Shown: in pieces, positions 9,013 through 17,779 of the stretch
Layout: each line of letters opens with the position of its first letter
Numbering within the stretch: the stretch's first letter is position 1
Source of the DNA: Calothrix brevissima NIES-22
GTDB lineage: Bacteria; Cyanobacteriota; Cyanobacteriia; Cyanobacteriales; Nostocaceae
Direction: 5' to 3'
Length of the DNA stretch: 64,000 nt
NCBI RefSeq assembly: GCF_002367995.1
Contig: NZ_AP018207.1
Coordinates: 1,488,001 to 1,552,000, forward strand
Made by a program: the position numbers and the translations under genes
Notes under the pieces: model-generated
What the model was told of the DNA's origin: nothing
Seen by the model: the letters and a program-made list of their open reading frames with translations, nothing else
The model's database searches: none

Positions 9013-9906
9013 ATGCTGACAATTCAAAATTTAAATAAATCATATGGTAAAAGACAAGTTCTCAAAAATTTGAACTTGCAAATCAATTCTGGAGAAGTTT
9101 ATGGCTTAATTGGTGCTAATGGCTCTGGTAAAACAACTACGATTAATATTATTTGTAATTTACTACAAGCTGATAGTGGGGAAATTAAAATTAATCAGCA
9201 ATCGGTTTCACAAACAACGAAAAAAATTATCGGTGTAGCACCGCAAGAAAATTTACTTTATAAAAGTCTCTCTTGTGCCGAAAACCTGAAATTTTTTGCG
9301 GATATTTATGGATTAAATCGAAAAGAACGTCAGCAACGCATTTTAGCTACCTTAGCATCTGTAAATTTATTAGATAGAGCAAAACAACCAGTAGAAACGC
9401 TTAGTGGTGGGATGCAAAGACGGTTAAATATTGCAGTGGCTTTAGTACATCAACCGCAGTTAGTGATTTTGGATGAACCGACAACCGGGTTAGATATTGA
9501 GGCGAGATACGAAATTTGGGAATTAATCCGCCAATTGAAAAATCAAGGAATTACGGTTTTACTGACAACTCACTTATTAGAGGAAGCTGAACGCCTTTGT
9601 CAGCGCATTGGCGTTTTAAAACATGGTCAAATATTAGCTGAAGGTAGTTTAGCAGAATTAAGGAAATTAATTCCCGCCGAAGAAATTATCTTAGTGCAAA
9701 CTGAGTCTGAGGAACAAGCGATCGCAAGAGCCAAAGAATATGGTTTTACCCATAGGCGTTATGGTAGTGACTTGGCTTTCTGGTTACCGGAATCTTTGGA
9801 ATTAAAGGAAATTATTGCCCGGTTTGATGGTATAGCTATTAATTCCATCGCCCGTCAGCCTGTACGTTTAGAGCATATTTACCTGGAATTAATGCAATAC
9901 AGCTAA
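9013..9906 (+). CDS. ABC transporter ATP-binding protein (drug/polysaccharide export type)
   Basis: 297 residues. The nucleotide-binding domain spans 1-215 with Walker A GANGSGKTT (34-42), Q-loop in APQENLLY, signature LSGGMQRR, Walker B LVILDEPTTGLD and switch His in TTHLLEEAERL. Residues 215-297 are the small regulatory extension usual in CcmA/DrrA-like ATPases. It energises the adjacent ABC-2 permease. The gap between the two genes holds CCCAATG heptamers and CTTGAGCGAAGTCGAAAGG, a dispersed repeat, yet gene order argues for one operon. Confidence 0.92.
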   Translation: MLTIQNLNKSYGKRQVLKNLNLQINSGEVYGLIGANGSGKTTTINIICNLLQADSGEIKINQQSVSQTTKKIIGVAPQENLLYKSLSCAENLKFFADIYGLNRKERQQRILATLASVNLLDRAKQPVETLSGGMQRRLNIAVALVHQPQLVILDEPTTGLDIEARYEIWELIRQLKNQGITVLLTTHLLEEAERLCQRIGVLKHGQILAEGSLAELRKLIPAEEIILVQTESEEQAIARAKEYGFTHRRYGSDLAFWLPESLELKEIIARFDGIAINSIARQPVRLEHIYLELMQYS

Positions 9907-10584
9907 CAATATTTATGCTGTAATCTCAGATTTTTTGGTTTTTTTGGCTATTTTTATAATTAATCGTGAATATCAATTCAATTGCAGCAGTATTTTTGAT
10001 GTGTTAACATACTTTGAAGCAAAACTAGCAAACACAGCAGTAATTTTTTTAGAGAAATTATAGATTTTCCATCTGCCAATTTCTTAAATCAGAAACTTTA
10101 ATTAAACAAGAACTTGTTATCAACTTTTGCTTGATTTTGTTTGTAATTACTTATCAATATCAACTTGAGCTAACAAAAAATCAAATATTTTTTTATAAAG
10201 GTTGCATAAAGATGACAAATTGTGTAACATCTGTCTAAAGTAAATTCGTCCGGGCAAAACAACTAGATTAAGTTAAACTTATAACTATAATCTAAGTAAA
10301 ATTGCTATAGCGAATAAAGTTTGGCTGAAGTTATAACGTTTGCATGAACTGAATAGTGCTGATTTCAATCAATTGAAATAGCGATAAATTGTTGCATCTA
10401 GAAAAAAAGAGGAATATCCGACTGAATATCGTCACTAAATTCCTCAATATCAAATTGAAATCAGAAAAGTCATCACAGCAGGGTGCTCTGAATCCCATCA
10501 TCTCGACTAGTGGTGAATCACAGAAGTGGTGATTCTAGGCAAAAGTCGGACTGAAAACCTTATTTATTTACGGGAATTCAAAGC
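9907..10584. other. Long AT-rich upstream region of the RTX protein gene
   Basis: 678 bp without a gene. The left 450 bp are AT-rich and featureless apart from short A/T runs. The right part has two possible hairpins: GAGGAAT/ATTCCTC (10409-10415 with 10439-10445, loop 23) and GAATCAC/GTGATTC (10515-10521 with 10529-10535, loop 7). The second is followed by TAGGCAAAAGTCGGACTG and then the ribosome site GGGAATTC before ATG 10585. This looks like a structured 5' leader, not one I can name. Confidence 0.35.
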
Positions 10585-12540
10585 ATGACAATTATTAATG
10601 TAACTACAGCCTCTGATAGCGGTGCTGGTTCTTTGCGCAATGCGATCGCTTCTGCAAAAGCAGGAGATACCATCAAATTTTCCTCTACCCTTGCTAATAA
10701 AGTCATTAAACTCACAAGCGGGGAAATTAGCATCACCAAGAATTTGACAATTGATGGTTCGGGAGCAGCAAACTTAAAAATTAGCGGTGACGGTACAAAA
10801 AGAGTACTGAATATTGCCAGACATGTCGATGCGAAGGTGCAAAACCTGACGATTGCTGATGGTTATACTAATGACGCCGGTGGCGGTATTAAGGTAGGTC
10901 AACACGGTTCGCTGATAGTAGAGAACTGTAAATTCAATAACAATCGTGGCGGTAAAGGCGGAGCAATCTTTGTCGGTTACAGCGCTAAAGCCACAGTCAT
11001 CAATAGTAGCTTTGATAAAAATGATGGTACTGTAACTAACTCTGGACATAGCAGTGGCGCAATTTCTACCTATGGTTCTGGCGATCTGACTGTCAGAGGT
11101 TGTCAATTTACCAACAATAAGGGAGTCAATGGCGGTGCAATTTATAGCCTACTGGGTGGATTAACTGTAGAAAACTCAGTTTTCCGCAATAACAGTTCAG
11201 CAGGTGATTTGGGTGGCGGTGCAATCTGTACCGATGGCGCTAATCCTGTAGGATCTGGCTCCTCTGTTGGTGGTGTCATCAGAATCCGTGGTAGTCGATT
11301 TGAAAACAATCAAGCCAAAGGAGAAGGCGGCGCACTCTTGCTTTATGGTTACGCAAAAGACCAAATTCTCCTAGAAAATAGCACCGTTGTTGGTAACACA
11401 GCTAGCAGGAATGCGAAAGGAATTGCCAGAGGCGGTGGGTTACGAGGTAATAGCGCACTCACAATTCGCAACGTCACCTTTGCCAATAACACCGCAGAGA
11501 AACAAGGTGGTGGTTTGTGGTTAGATGGTGCTTCAGAGAAAAATATTATCAATAGCACCTTTTCAGGTAATAAAACACTCACAGGTGCTGGTGGCGCAAT
11601 GCTTTTGAATAGCGATAAATCCACCCCTGTGAATATTATTAATTCCACCATCGTGAATAACTATGCCGGACGAGCTTGTGGAGCCGTTTGGATTAACGAT
11701 CCAGCTGCGCCTGTAACTCTAACCAACTCGATTGTGGCTAATAATAAAGCTGCTGATTTATCACAACAACAAGTTGGGTATCAACTCCAAGATGGTGGTG
11801 GTAATATTGAATTTCCCGCGCCTTCACAAGGTAGAAGAGTTGTCGCAGGTAGTCGGATTGTCGATCCGCTTCTCGGGCCTTTACAAACAATTGGTAATTC
11901 TTTATTGCATCCTCTATTAGCCGGTAGCCCCGCCATTAATTCTGGGAGGACTGGTGGTATTATCCCCATAATTGATGCTATGGGAATGGCGCGAGATAGT
12001 AAACCAGATGTTGGTGCTTTTGAGATATCTTCTCAAATGAACTTAACAGCTATGAATATAAGTATGTCTGGCCCCAACCTCTTACGCGGTACTAGAGGTA
12101 ACGACATCATTAATGGCAGTTCTAACAGCAATATCATCCAAGGTGGTGATGGTAACGATATCCTTACAGGAGGTTCTAGTAACGATATCATTCAAGGTGG
12201 TGAAGGTAACGATGTCTTGATCGGTGGTAAAGGTGCCGATATCTTAAGTGGTGTAGGCGGTAACGACCGATTTGTGTATAACAGTATTTCCGAAGGAGGC
12301 GATAAAATTCAATATTTTGAAGCTGCAAAAGATACGATCGATCTGCGCAAAATTATGAGTGGTGCCAACTTTAATAGTTCTAATCCTTATCAGGCATATA
12401 TCAGAAAAGAGCAGGTTGGTTCGCATACAGTTGTGAAAATTGACTCTGATGGTAGTCTCAGCGCCAATCAATTCCAAACATTGCTGACTTTGACTAACTT
12501 CAACAGTAGTAATCTGACTGAGAAAAATTTCCTGCTTTAG
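10585..12540 (+). CDS. Secreted beta-helix protein with C-terminal RTX calcium-binding repeats
   Basis: 651 residues. Residues 1-480 are a right-handed parallel beta-helix of the choice-of-anchor-Q/polymorphic outer membrane repeat type, seen as recurring GGAI and NSTF/NNTA turns (for example GGAIFVG, GGAIYS, GGGAICTDG, GGALLLYG, GGGLWLDG). Residues about 505-565 carry nonapeptide repeats GGDGNDILTGG, GGEGNDVLIGG and GVGGNDRFVY that bind calcium, followed by the DTIDLRKI segment usual in RTX C-termini. There is no N-terminal signal peptide, as expected for type I secretion through an uncleaved C-terminal signal. Probably a cell-surface or extracellular protein; ligand unknown. Confidence 0.85.
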   Translation: MTIINVTTASDSGAGSLRNAIASAKAGDTIKFSSTLANKVIKLTSGEISITKNLTIDGSGAANLKISGDGTKRVLNIARHVDAKVQNLTIADGYTNDAGGGIKVGQHGSLIVENCKFNNNRGGKGGAIFVGYSAKATVINSSFDKNDGTVTNSGHSSGAISTYGSGDLTVRGCQFTNNKGVNGGAIYSLLGGLTVENSVFRNNSSAGDLGGGAICTDGANPVGSGSSVGGVIRIRGSRFENNQAKGEGGALLLYGYAKDQILLENSTVVGNTASRNAKGIARGGGLRGNSALTIRNVTFANNTAEKQGGGLWLDGASEKNIINSTFSGNKTLTGAGGAMLLNSDKSTPVNIINSTIVNNYAGRACGAVWINDPAAPVTLTNSIVANNKAADLSQQQVGYQLQDGGGNIEFPAPSQGRRVVAGSRIVDPLLGPLQTIGNSLLHPLLAGSPAINSGRTGGIIPIIDAMGMARDSKPDVGAFEISSQMNLTAMNISMSGPNLLRGTRGNDIINGSSNSNIIQGGDGNDILTGGSSNDIIQGGEGNDVLIGGKGADILSGVGGNDRFVYNSISEGGDKIQYFEAAKDTIDLRKIMSGANFNSSNPYQAYIRKEQVGSHTVVKIDSDGSLSANQFQTLLTLTNFNSSNLTEKNFLL

Positions 12541-12967
12541 CTTAGGGGTTAGGGGTTAGAAGAGGCTAGGGACTAGGGGCTAGGGGCTAGTGTTTGCAAA
12601 GCTCCAAAGCCTTTAGGCTCAATCTTGAGGCTTGACACCGAATTCCTGGGTAAAATGAGAATAGAGAAAATGAAATTGAGAGCATTCATTCACTTTCTTT
12701 TTTAAGTCATCAGCAAGGTGTCGTTAATACTCACAAGTTTCTCTGTGTGTCATCGGCAAATAGGGCACTGGTAATTCAGGTAGTATATAACAGCCCACAG
12801 TAGGAGATGTATTCCCAGAATTTGATAGATAATTACCAGAAAAATTAGCAGCTTGATTGCTAATGGCTATAGCTAGGCAATCGAGCAAAGAGAGTAGAAT
12901 CGGCAAGCCTTCTGTATGTTCCACAGAATTAAGCGATGCGTCGCTCTCACCTGATGGAGGTAAAATT
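12541..12967. repeat. STRR array and gap
   Basis: GGGGTTA/GGGGCTA heptamers occupy 12543-12590. Further right are AGGCTCAATCTTGAGGCTTGAC, an imperfect palindrome, and ordinary DNA. The segment 12900-12960 is open in frame with the next gene but lacks coding character; the strong ribosome site GGAGG at 12956-12960 shows where translation begins. Confidence 0.6.
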
Positions 12968-13651
12968 ATGTCTATCAAGTTCCGTACCCGGACTGAGGCT
13001 GGTAAGTTGTTAGCTAGAGAACTAGCAGCTTATGCTGACTGTAAAGATTTATTGGTTTTAGGTTTGCCTCGTGGGGGTGTACCTGTTGCCTATGAAGTGG
13101 CTAAGGCGTTAGATGCACCATTAGATATTTGTATCGTCAGAAAAATTGGTGTACCGGGTCATCAAGAATTGGCAATGGGTGCTATTACTTCGGGAGGAAT
13201 TCGCGTTTTAAATTCTGATGTCATTAATTCCTTGGCTATTACTAGTCAGACAATTAATCAAGTAGCAGCTGATGAATGGCAGGAGTTACAACGCCGCGAT
13301 CGCGTTTATCGTGGCGATCGCCCTCCGTTAAATGTTGAAAATCGCACTGTGATTTTAGTTGATGACGGTATTGCTACTGGTTCGACTATGTTGGCTGCTA
13401 TTACTTTATTAAAACAGCAAGAACCTCACAGGATAGTTGTTGCAGTTCCTGTTGCTCCGCCAGATACTTGCGAAAAATTGAGCGAAAAAGTAGACGAAGT
13501 TGTGTGCTTAAAGATGCCAGAGCAGATGTATGCAGTTGGCGTTTGGTATGAAGATTTCTCGCAAACTACCGATGAAGAAGTGCGCTATTTCATGTCTCAG
13601 CAGTCACAGTTGATGGCTGCTTTGGGTGAACCATCAGCTGCAAACAGCTGA
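12968..13651 (+). CDS. Phosphoribosyltransferase domain protein
   Basis: 227 residues. The frame is open from 12857, but ATG 12968 has GGAGG 7 nt before it and the protein then begins MSIKFRTRTEAGKLLARELA, the usual start of this family. Motifs: the PPi loop region LGLPRGGVPVAYEVA, IVRKIGVPGHQELAMGAI, and the PRPP loop VILVDDGIATGST (about 127-139). Such stand-alone type I PRTases are often fused to, or found beside, dienelactone-hydrolase-like or erythromycin-esterase-like proteins; here it is alone. The substrate base is unknown. Confidence 0.88.
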   Translation: MSIKFRTRTEAGKLLARELAAYADCKDLLVLGLPRGGVPVAYEVAKALDAPLDICIVRKIGVPGHQELAMGAITSGGIRVLNSDVINSLAITSQTINQVAADEWQELQRRDRVYRGDRPPLNVENRTVILVDDGIATGSTMLAAITLLKQQEPHRIVVAVPVAPPDTCEKLSEKVDEVVCLKMPEQMYAVGVWYEDFSQTTDEEVRYFMSQQSQLMAALGEPSAANS

Positions 13652-13676
13652 TGGTTTTGGCGATTTAAATTATTGC

Positions 13677-14174
13677 TCAACTAGCAATAAACTTTAAAGC
13701 CGCACCATTCATACAGTAGCGCTTACCAGTAGGTGCAGGCCCGTCATTAAAGACATGGCCTAAGTGTCCGCCACAGCGATGACAATGGACTTCAACTCTG
13801 GTCATAAAAAATGACTTATCTACCGATGTGGCGATCGCGTCTTCAATGGGTGCGTAAAAACTAGGCCAGCCTGTACCACTATTAAATTTAGTTTCGGAAG
13901 TAAATAGCGGTAAATCACAGCCAGCACATATATAAGTCCCTGCTGCATATTGCTTATCTAAAGGACTAGTACCAGCGCGTTCAGTACCGTGTTTACGTAA
14001 TACATGAAACTGTTCTGGTGTCAAGGTTTTGCGCCATTCTTCTTCTGTTTTAGTGATTTCAAATTCATTTTTTGCAGCTGTCATAACTTCTGATTTCCTG
14101 GTGAAATATTGTGATAAAAATGCTGTACCTACAATTACTGTACTAGCTTCTAAAAAATATCGTCGATTTGTCAT
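13677..14174 (-). CDS. msrB: Peptide-methionine (R)-S-oxide reductase, Tat-exported form
   Basis: 165 residues. The N-terminus TNRRYFLEAS followed by a hydrophobic stretch is a twin-arginine signal, so the enzyme is probably exported to the periplasm or thylakoid lumen. The MsrB domain (about 38-163) has the two zinc CxxC pairs (CAGC and CHRC), FNSGTGWPSF, GHLGHVF and the catalytic Cys154 in RYCMNG. It reduces methionine-R-sulfoxide in oxidised proteins. A cytoplasmic MsrB would lack the first ~35 residues; an internal Met at 31 could give such a form. Convergent with the phosphoribosyltransferase gene, 25 bp apart. Confidence 0.92.
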   Translation of the reverse strand: MTNRRYFLEASTVIVGTAFLSQYFTRKSEVMTAAKNEFEITKTEEEWRKTLTPEQFHVLRKHGTERAGTSPLDKQYAAGTYICAGCDLPLFTSETKFNSGTGWPSFYAPIEDAIATSVDKSFFMTRVEVHCHRCGGHLGHVFNDGPAPTGKRYCMNGAALKFIAS

Positions 14175-14177
14175 TGG

Positions 14178-14434
14178 TTAGTTGTCAGTTGTCAGTTGTC
14201 AGTTGTCAGTTGTCAGTTGTTTTCCTCATCTTCCTTATGGGTGGAGATTTTTAACTTGCTGATTGGGTATTATGAGCGATCGCTCTGAATTAACCCTGAT
14301 AGCAAGATGAAAATCTTCTAAGAATTATAAAACTTATACCATTAGCACCGTAGAGCCAGGATAGAGTTATCAAAAGTCCCTAGTCGGAAATTTTCATACC
14401 AATGACCAATGACCAATGACCAATGACCAATGAT
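14178..14434. repeat. Two STRR arrays flanking a divergent promoter region
   Basis: TTGTCAG heptamers (about 14180-14221) lie just upstream of msrB, and CCAATGA heptamers (14398-14434) run into the start of the serine hydrolase gene on the other strand. Promoters for both genes must lie between or within them. The right array creates five consecutive ATGs at 7-bp spacing, hence in all three frames. Confidence 0.8.
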
Positions 14435-15658
14435 ATGTTATTTGCAACTGTATTATTAACAGCCAGTTTACTTTCACCACATGGTGTATTAACGGAATCA
14501 ATAGAGCAGAATTCATTACCAATTGTCCAAGTACAATTACCGAAACAATCTGCTATGAATAAAGCGGCGTTAGAAAGACTATTAACTAGTGAAAAAGTGC
14601 AAGCTGATTGGTTTAGTTCTGAGTTTTTAGCGCATGTGCCTATTTCTCAGATTGAGCAGATTATCTCTAGTTTAAAACAAGGATTAGGAGATTATCAAAA
14701 AGTAGAAGAACAAGGTAAAAATTACAGAGTTGTGTTTGCCCGTGGTTATGTACCGACGCAAATCGCCTTTGATAGCAATGGTAAAATTGCCATGCTATTT
14801 TTTCAACCGCCTGTGGCTAAGTCCCAAGATTTAAAAGAAGCGATCGCAGAATTGAAAACTTTACCGGGTAAGGTGAGTTTTCTAGTTCTCGAAGGGAAAT
14901 CAGAACGCGCGGCGTTAAATGCTGATACCCCTTTGGCTGTGGGTTCGGCGTTTAAGTTGGCAGTTCTGCAAGCGCTAAAATCGCAAATTTCTGCAAAAGT
15001 GCGATCGTGGGCGGATGTTGTCGAGTTAAAATCAGGATGGAAGAGTCTACCCTCTGGGATGTTACAAACTTGGCCTGATGGTTCATTGTTAACTTTGCAG
15101 ACATTATCGGCTTTGATGATTTCTCAAAGTGACAATACCGCCACTGATGCTTTAATTAATATCATTGGACGACCGATAATAGAAAAGATTACACCGCGCA
15201 ACGTTCCTTTGTTGACGACTCGCGAGTTTTTTATCCTCAAAAGTGCGAAGAACCAAGAGTTACGAAAACGCTATCGTAATAGTAATGTAGAGCAAAAACG
15301 GGCAATTTTAAACTCCCTAGCTCAACAATCCTTACCAGATGTAAGTGAATTTACTGATAAGCCAGTAGCTTTAGATATTGAGTGGTTTTTGACTGCGCGA
15401 GAACTTTGTAGTTTGATAGAGCAAGTTGCTGATTTACCGTTAATGAGCATCAATCCTGGGGTAGCGAATGCGGGAGATTGGGAACGAGTAGCTTTTAAAG
15501 GTGGTTCGGAATCTGGGGTGCTAAATTTGACAACTTGGCTAAAAGCGAAGAATGGCAAACAATATTGTGTTGTGGGAACCTGGAATCATGACGCACCTTT
15601 AGAAGAATCTCGGTTTATGACAATATATAGTAGTGCGATCGCGGGTTTAAAAAACTAG
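14423..15658 (+). CDS. Class A beta-lactamase-like serine hydrolase, exported
   Basis: 411 residues. Hydrophobic signal-like N-terminus (5-17). The penicillin-binding fold is shown by SAFK (S175, K178), SDN (236-238) and KGGS (359-362), the three active-site elements of class A enzymes. The family of cyanobacterial proteins with an extra ~140-residue N-terminal domain (DUF3887-like: YRVVFARGY, then GKIAMLFFQPP) is usually called serine hydrolase; whether it degrades beta-lactams or cell-wall peptides is unknown. ATG 14423 lies inside a CCAATGA repeat; ATG 14435 (residue 5) is an alternative. The repeat has supplied MTND and perhaps the start itself. Confidence 0.85.
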   Translation: MTNDMLFATVLLTASLLSPHGVLTESIEQNSLPIVQVQLPKQSAMNKAALERLLTSEKVQADWFSSEFLAHVPISQIEQIISSLKQGLGDYQKVEEQGKNYRVVFARGYVPTQIAFDSNGKIAMLFFQPPVAKSQDLKEAIAELKTLPGKVSFLVLEGKSERAALNADTPLAVGSAFKLAVLQALKSQISAKVRSWADVVELKSGWKSLPSGMLQTWPDGSLLTLQTLSALMISQSDNTATDALINIIGRPIIEKITPRNVPLLTTREFFILKSAKNQELRKRYRNSNVEQKRAILNSLAQQSLPDVSEFTDKPVALDIEWFLTARELCSLIEQVADLPLMSINPGVANAGDWERVAFKGGSESGVLNLTTWLKAKNGKQYCVVGTWNHDAPLEESRFMTIYSSAIAGLKN

Positions 15659-15665
15659 CATCGCA

Positions 15666-15702
15666 AGGCGGAAGTCAAAAGTCAAAAGTCAAAAGTCAAA
15701 AT
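15666..15702. repeat. AAAAGTC heptamer STRR
   Basis: Five tandem copies of a GTCAAAA heptamer between the convergent serine hydrolase gene and the NuiA-like gene. No separate terminator hairpin is visible in the 111-bp gap. Confidence 0.7.
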
Positions 15703-15769
15703 TAATACAAAGTAAGGGTTTTGTTGACTGAGAATAGGTAAATTCTTGACTCCGTGCTGTAGTAGATAC

Positions 15770-16690
15770 TTAAGGATTATATTCAAATTCACTGGTGGAA
15801 CGAACGCCAATCCAATCACCGGGTGGGGTTTGTCCGACTTCGTAGGTGTAACCCAGATCCCAAAAACTGATATTGTAGAGAGTGCGATCGCTTAAACACT
15901 GGTTCATAAATTGGCTGAGTTTGCGGCTATTGTCAGCATCGCTAGCATACTCAACTGTTGGCTTTTCTATTACTACCATTGCTGCGGCTTGTAATGCAAG
16001 TTCAATTGCAGATATTTTAGTTTTAGCGTATGCACCTAAAAGGTGATGTTCATAAGTATAGTTATATCCGCCATGATAGTAGCCGTAAATGGTAATTGGC
16101 GTGAGATGATCGAGGAATGATTGGACTTCGGTTATTAAACTTTCATCCGCTAAACTTGCTGATTTTTCACGGACAATTTTCGTTGTGGGTGGGTTTGTTT
16201 TACGGCGATTATAGCTGACTTGATCGGGAACGGTAGGCGCAAGACATAACCAGTTATTATTATTAGTTTCAGCTACTAATATTGATACAGAAAAATCAGG
16301 GTGTTCCCATTCAAAATTTTGATGGTTTGATTTGGGGATAGATAAACTATAAGCTTGCAAATTTTGACAATTGTTAGTGATAAGGTGCTGAATTTTTTGA
16401 TAATATTCTTGGCGTTCAGCAGCAATGGTTTGATTCCAGTTATTGTTTTTGCGTTCGGAACGAGTAGGAGCATATTCATAGTCAAATACTTGTTGATTTG
16501 TAGGCGTTCCCCATTCCTCAATGTTTTGCCAATGTTCAAAAGCGAGTTCTATGTCGGTTAGGTTGACAAATCTTTGAGAAATCATTAAATTCCATAGGTT
16601 AAATTCTCCTTGGTAGATAGTTTCCCAAATAAAAGCATTAGAACAGAGGATTTCTAATGTACCGAGCAATTTTTCTGTTTCAGCTTGCAT
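15770..16690 (-). CDS. Doubled NuiA-like protein A
   Basis: 306 residues, no signal peptide. I read it as two NuiA (nuclease A inhibitor)-like halves. The first half has FNLWNLMI, VNLTDIELAFEHWQNI, a helix near 120-150 and SILVAETNNNNWLCL. The second has a G/Y-rich insertion (TIYGYYHGGYNYTYEH), a helix with SRKLSQFMNQCL, and the C-terminal strand YTYEVGQTPPGDWIGV (281-296). Anabaena NuiA ends in a comparable Y.xG..T..G.WAG strand. It is the last gene of the minus-strand group and starts 30 bp after its paralogue. Homology to NuiA is my own reading by eye; nuclease inhibition is inference. Confidence 0.6.
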   Translation of the reverse strand: MQAETEKLLGTLEILCSNAFIWETIYQGEFNLWNLMISQRFVNLTDIELAFEHWQNIEEWGTPTNQQVFDYEYAPTRSERKNNNWNQTIAAERQEYYQKIQHLITNNCQNLQAYSLSIPKSNHQNFEWEHPDFSVSILVAETNNNNWLCLAPTVPDQVSYNRRKTNPPTTKIVREKSASLADESLITEVQSFLDHLTPITIYGYYHGGYNYTYEHHLLGAYAKTKISAIELALQAAAMVVIEKPTVEYASDADNSRKLSQFMNQCLSDRTLYNISFWDLGYTYEVGQTPPGDWIGVRSTSEFEYNP

Positions 16691-16720
16691 AGTGATTTGG
16701 CGTAATTGTAATATTTAAAA

Positions 16721-17659
16721 CTATGGATTATACACAAATTCGCTTTCTATGTATAAACCAGCCCAATCGCCTCCTGAAGTTTCGCCAATGATGTAGATAT
16801 TCTCCTGAGTCCAAAAACTGAATCTATACATCATTACTTCTGCAAAAGTATGATGCAAAAATTTGTTTAATTTATCGTATTTTGCATATTTTGCCTCTAA
16901 ATTGTTAGCCCACCTTGGCAAGTATTCTTTCTCAGAAAAAAACTTATGAAATATGCCAATTTCTAACATTCCCGAAGCTTGTAGAGCCTGTGCCATTGCT
17001 GCTTCTTTTGTCTCAGCTGCACCATAGACGATTTGATAATCGTAATTATAGTAATATCCACCACCAATATCTCCTGCTAAATGAATGGTTCCCATGTCTG
17101 ATGTAATGGCTTGAAGTTGTGAGACTATATTTAGTGTATTTTCTCTTAATGCTTGAGCAGAGATATGATGAATCACGGGAGAACGAGAAAGTTGTTCTTG
17201 TGGAATTTTAGTTTCTTTATAAAGGGTATGAAAAACAGCAATCCAATTTCCATCTGTAGTTTTACCAACAATCAAACCAACTAAATCGTCATCTGGGAAG
17301 TACGAGGAAGTTTTAACATTAAAAGATTCTAAGTCTTGTAAATTCTGAATTAGTAATTGAGATAATATTTCTATTTTACTAGCCCAAGCAGTTTTTTCAT
17401 TTAAATTTAAAGAAAAGCTATTAAAATTACTTGCATAATCCATTGTCTGCCAATTTTTAATTGTGGCATCAATATCTGTAAGTTTTAACCAGCCTTTCTC
17501 AAGGCTGAGATTAAGTATATTAAATTCACCATTTTGGGATAACTCCCAAACAAAAGGAGAAATAGATCCACCAGATTCATGCCCAGGTAAATTAAAGCCT
17601 GATTGAGGCTCGATGATAACTTGTAGTGTTGCTAGAATTTGCTCTGTTTTTGGTTGCAT
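16721..17659 (-). CDS. Doubled NuiA-like protein B
   Basis: 312 residues, paralogue of the flanking proteins. Half one: SPFVWELSQNGEFNILNL, WLKLTDIDATIKNWQ, helix KIEILSQLLIQNLQDLESF and strand VGLIVGKTTDGNWIAVFHT (127-145). Half two: TIHLAGDIGGGYYYNYDY, helix KYDKLNKFLHHTFAEVMMY and strand IYIIGETSGGDWAGLYIES (288-306). The helix-then-strand end of each half matches the NuiA pattern (KLLEVIKSNL, then YVIGETPAGNLAG). Located downstream of the 1334-residue LRV gene; a 27-codon frame lies between them. No catalytic motif seen, so a binding or inhibitor role is more likely than an enzyme. Confidence 0.6.
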   Translation of the reverse strand: MQPKTEQILATLQVIIEPQSGFNLPGHESGGSISPFVWELSQNGEFNILNLSLEKGWLKLTDIDATIKNWQTMDYASNFNSFSLNLNEKTAWASKIEILSQLLIQNLQDLESFNVKTSSYFPDDDLVGLIVGKTTDGNWIAVFHTLYKETKIPQEQLSRSPVIHHISAQALRENTLNIVSQLQAITSDMGTIHLAGDIGGGYYYNYDYQIVYGAAETKEAAMAQALQASGMLEIGIFHKFFSEKEYLPRWANNLEAKYAKYDKLNKFLHHTFAEVMMYRFSFWTQENIYIIGETSGGDWAGLYIESEFVYNP

Positions 17660-17670
17660 AATTTCAGAGA

Positions 17671-17754
17671 TTATATGAATAAATTACGCTTTTCATCAAT
17701 TACAAGTTGAAAAGCTTCTCGAACTTTAGCAAGTGTAAAATCACTGTATGGCAT
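17671..17754 (-). pseudogene. 27-codon remnant in the LRV/NuiA operon
   Basis: Reads MPYSDFTLAKVREAFQLVID followed by EKRNLFI and stop. It has GAGG about 10 nt before its ATG and sits between the LRV gene (25 bp upstream) and NuiA-like protein B (11 bp downstream). The opening resembles the first residues of a cyanobacterial uncharacterised family that starts MPYSDFTL-like and is normally about 200 residues, so I call it a truncated remnant. It could instead be a real short translated leader. The other cassette has only 13 bp at the corresponding junction. Confidence 0.4.
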
Positions 17755-17779
17755 CTGCAACATCCTCAATTATTCACAA

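Noticed and set aside
12724-12978. 84-codon minus-strand frame before the phosphoribosyltransferase
   Set aside because: Overlaps the strong ribosome site and start of the real gene; no coding character.
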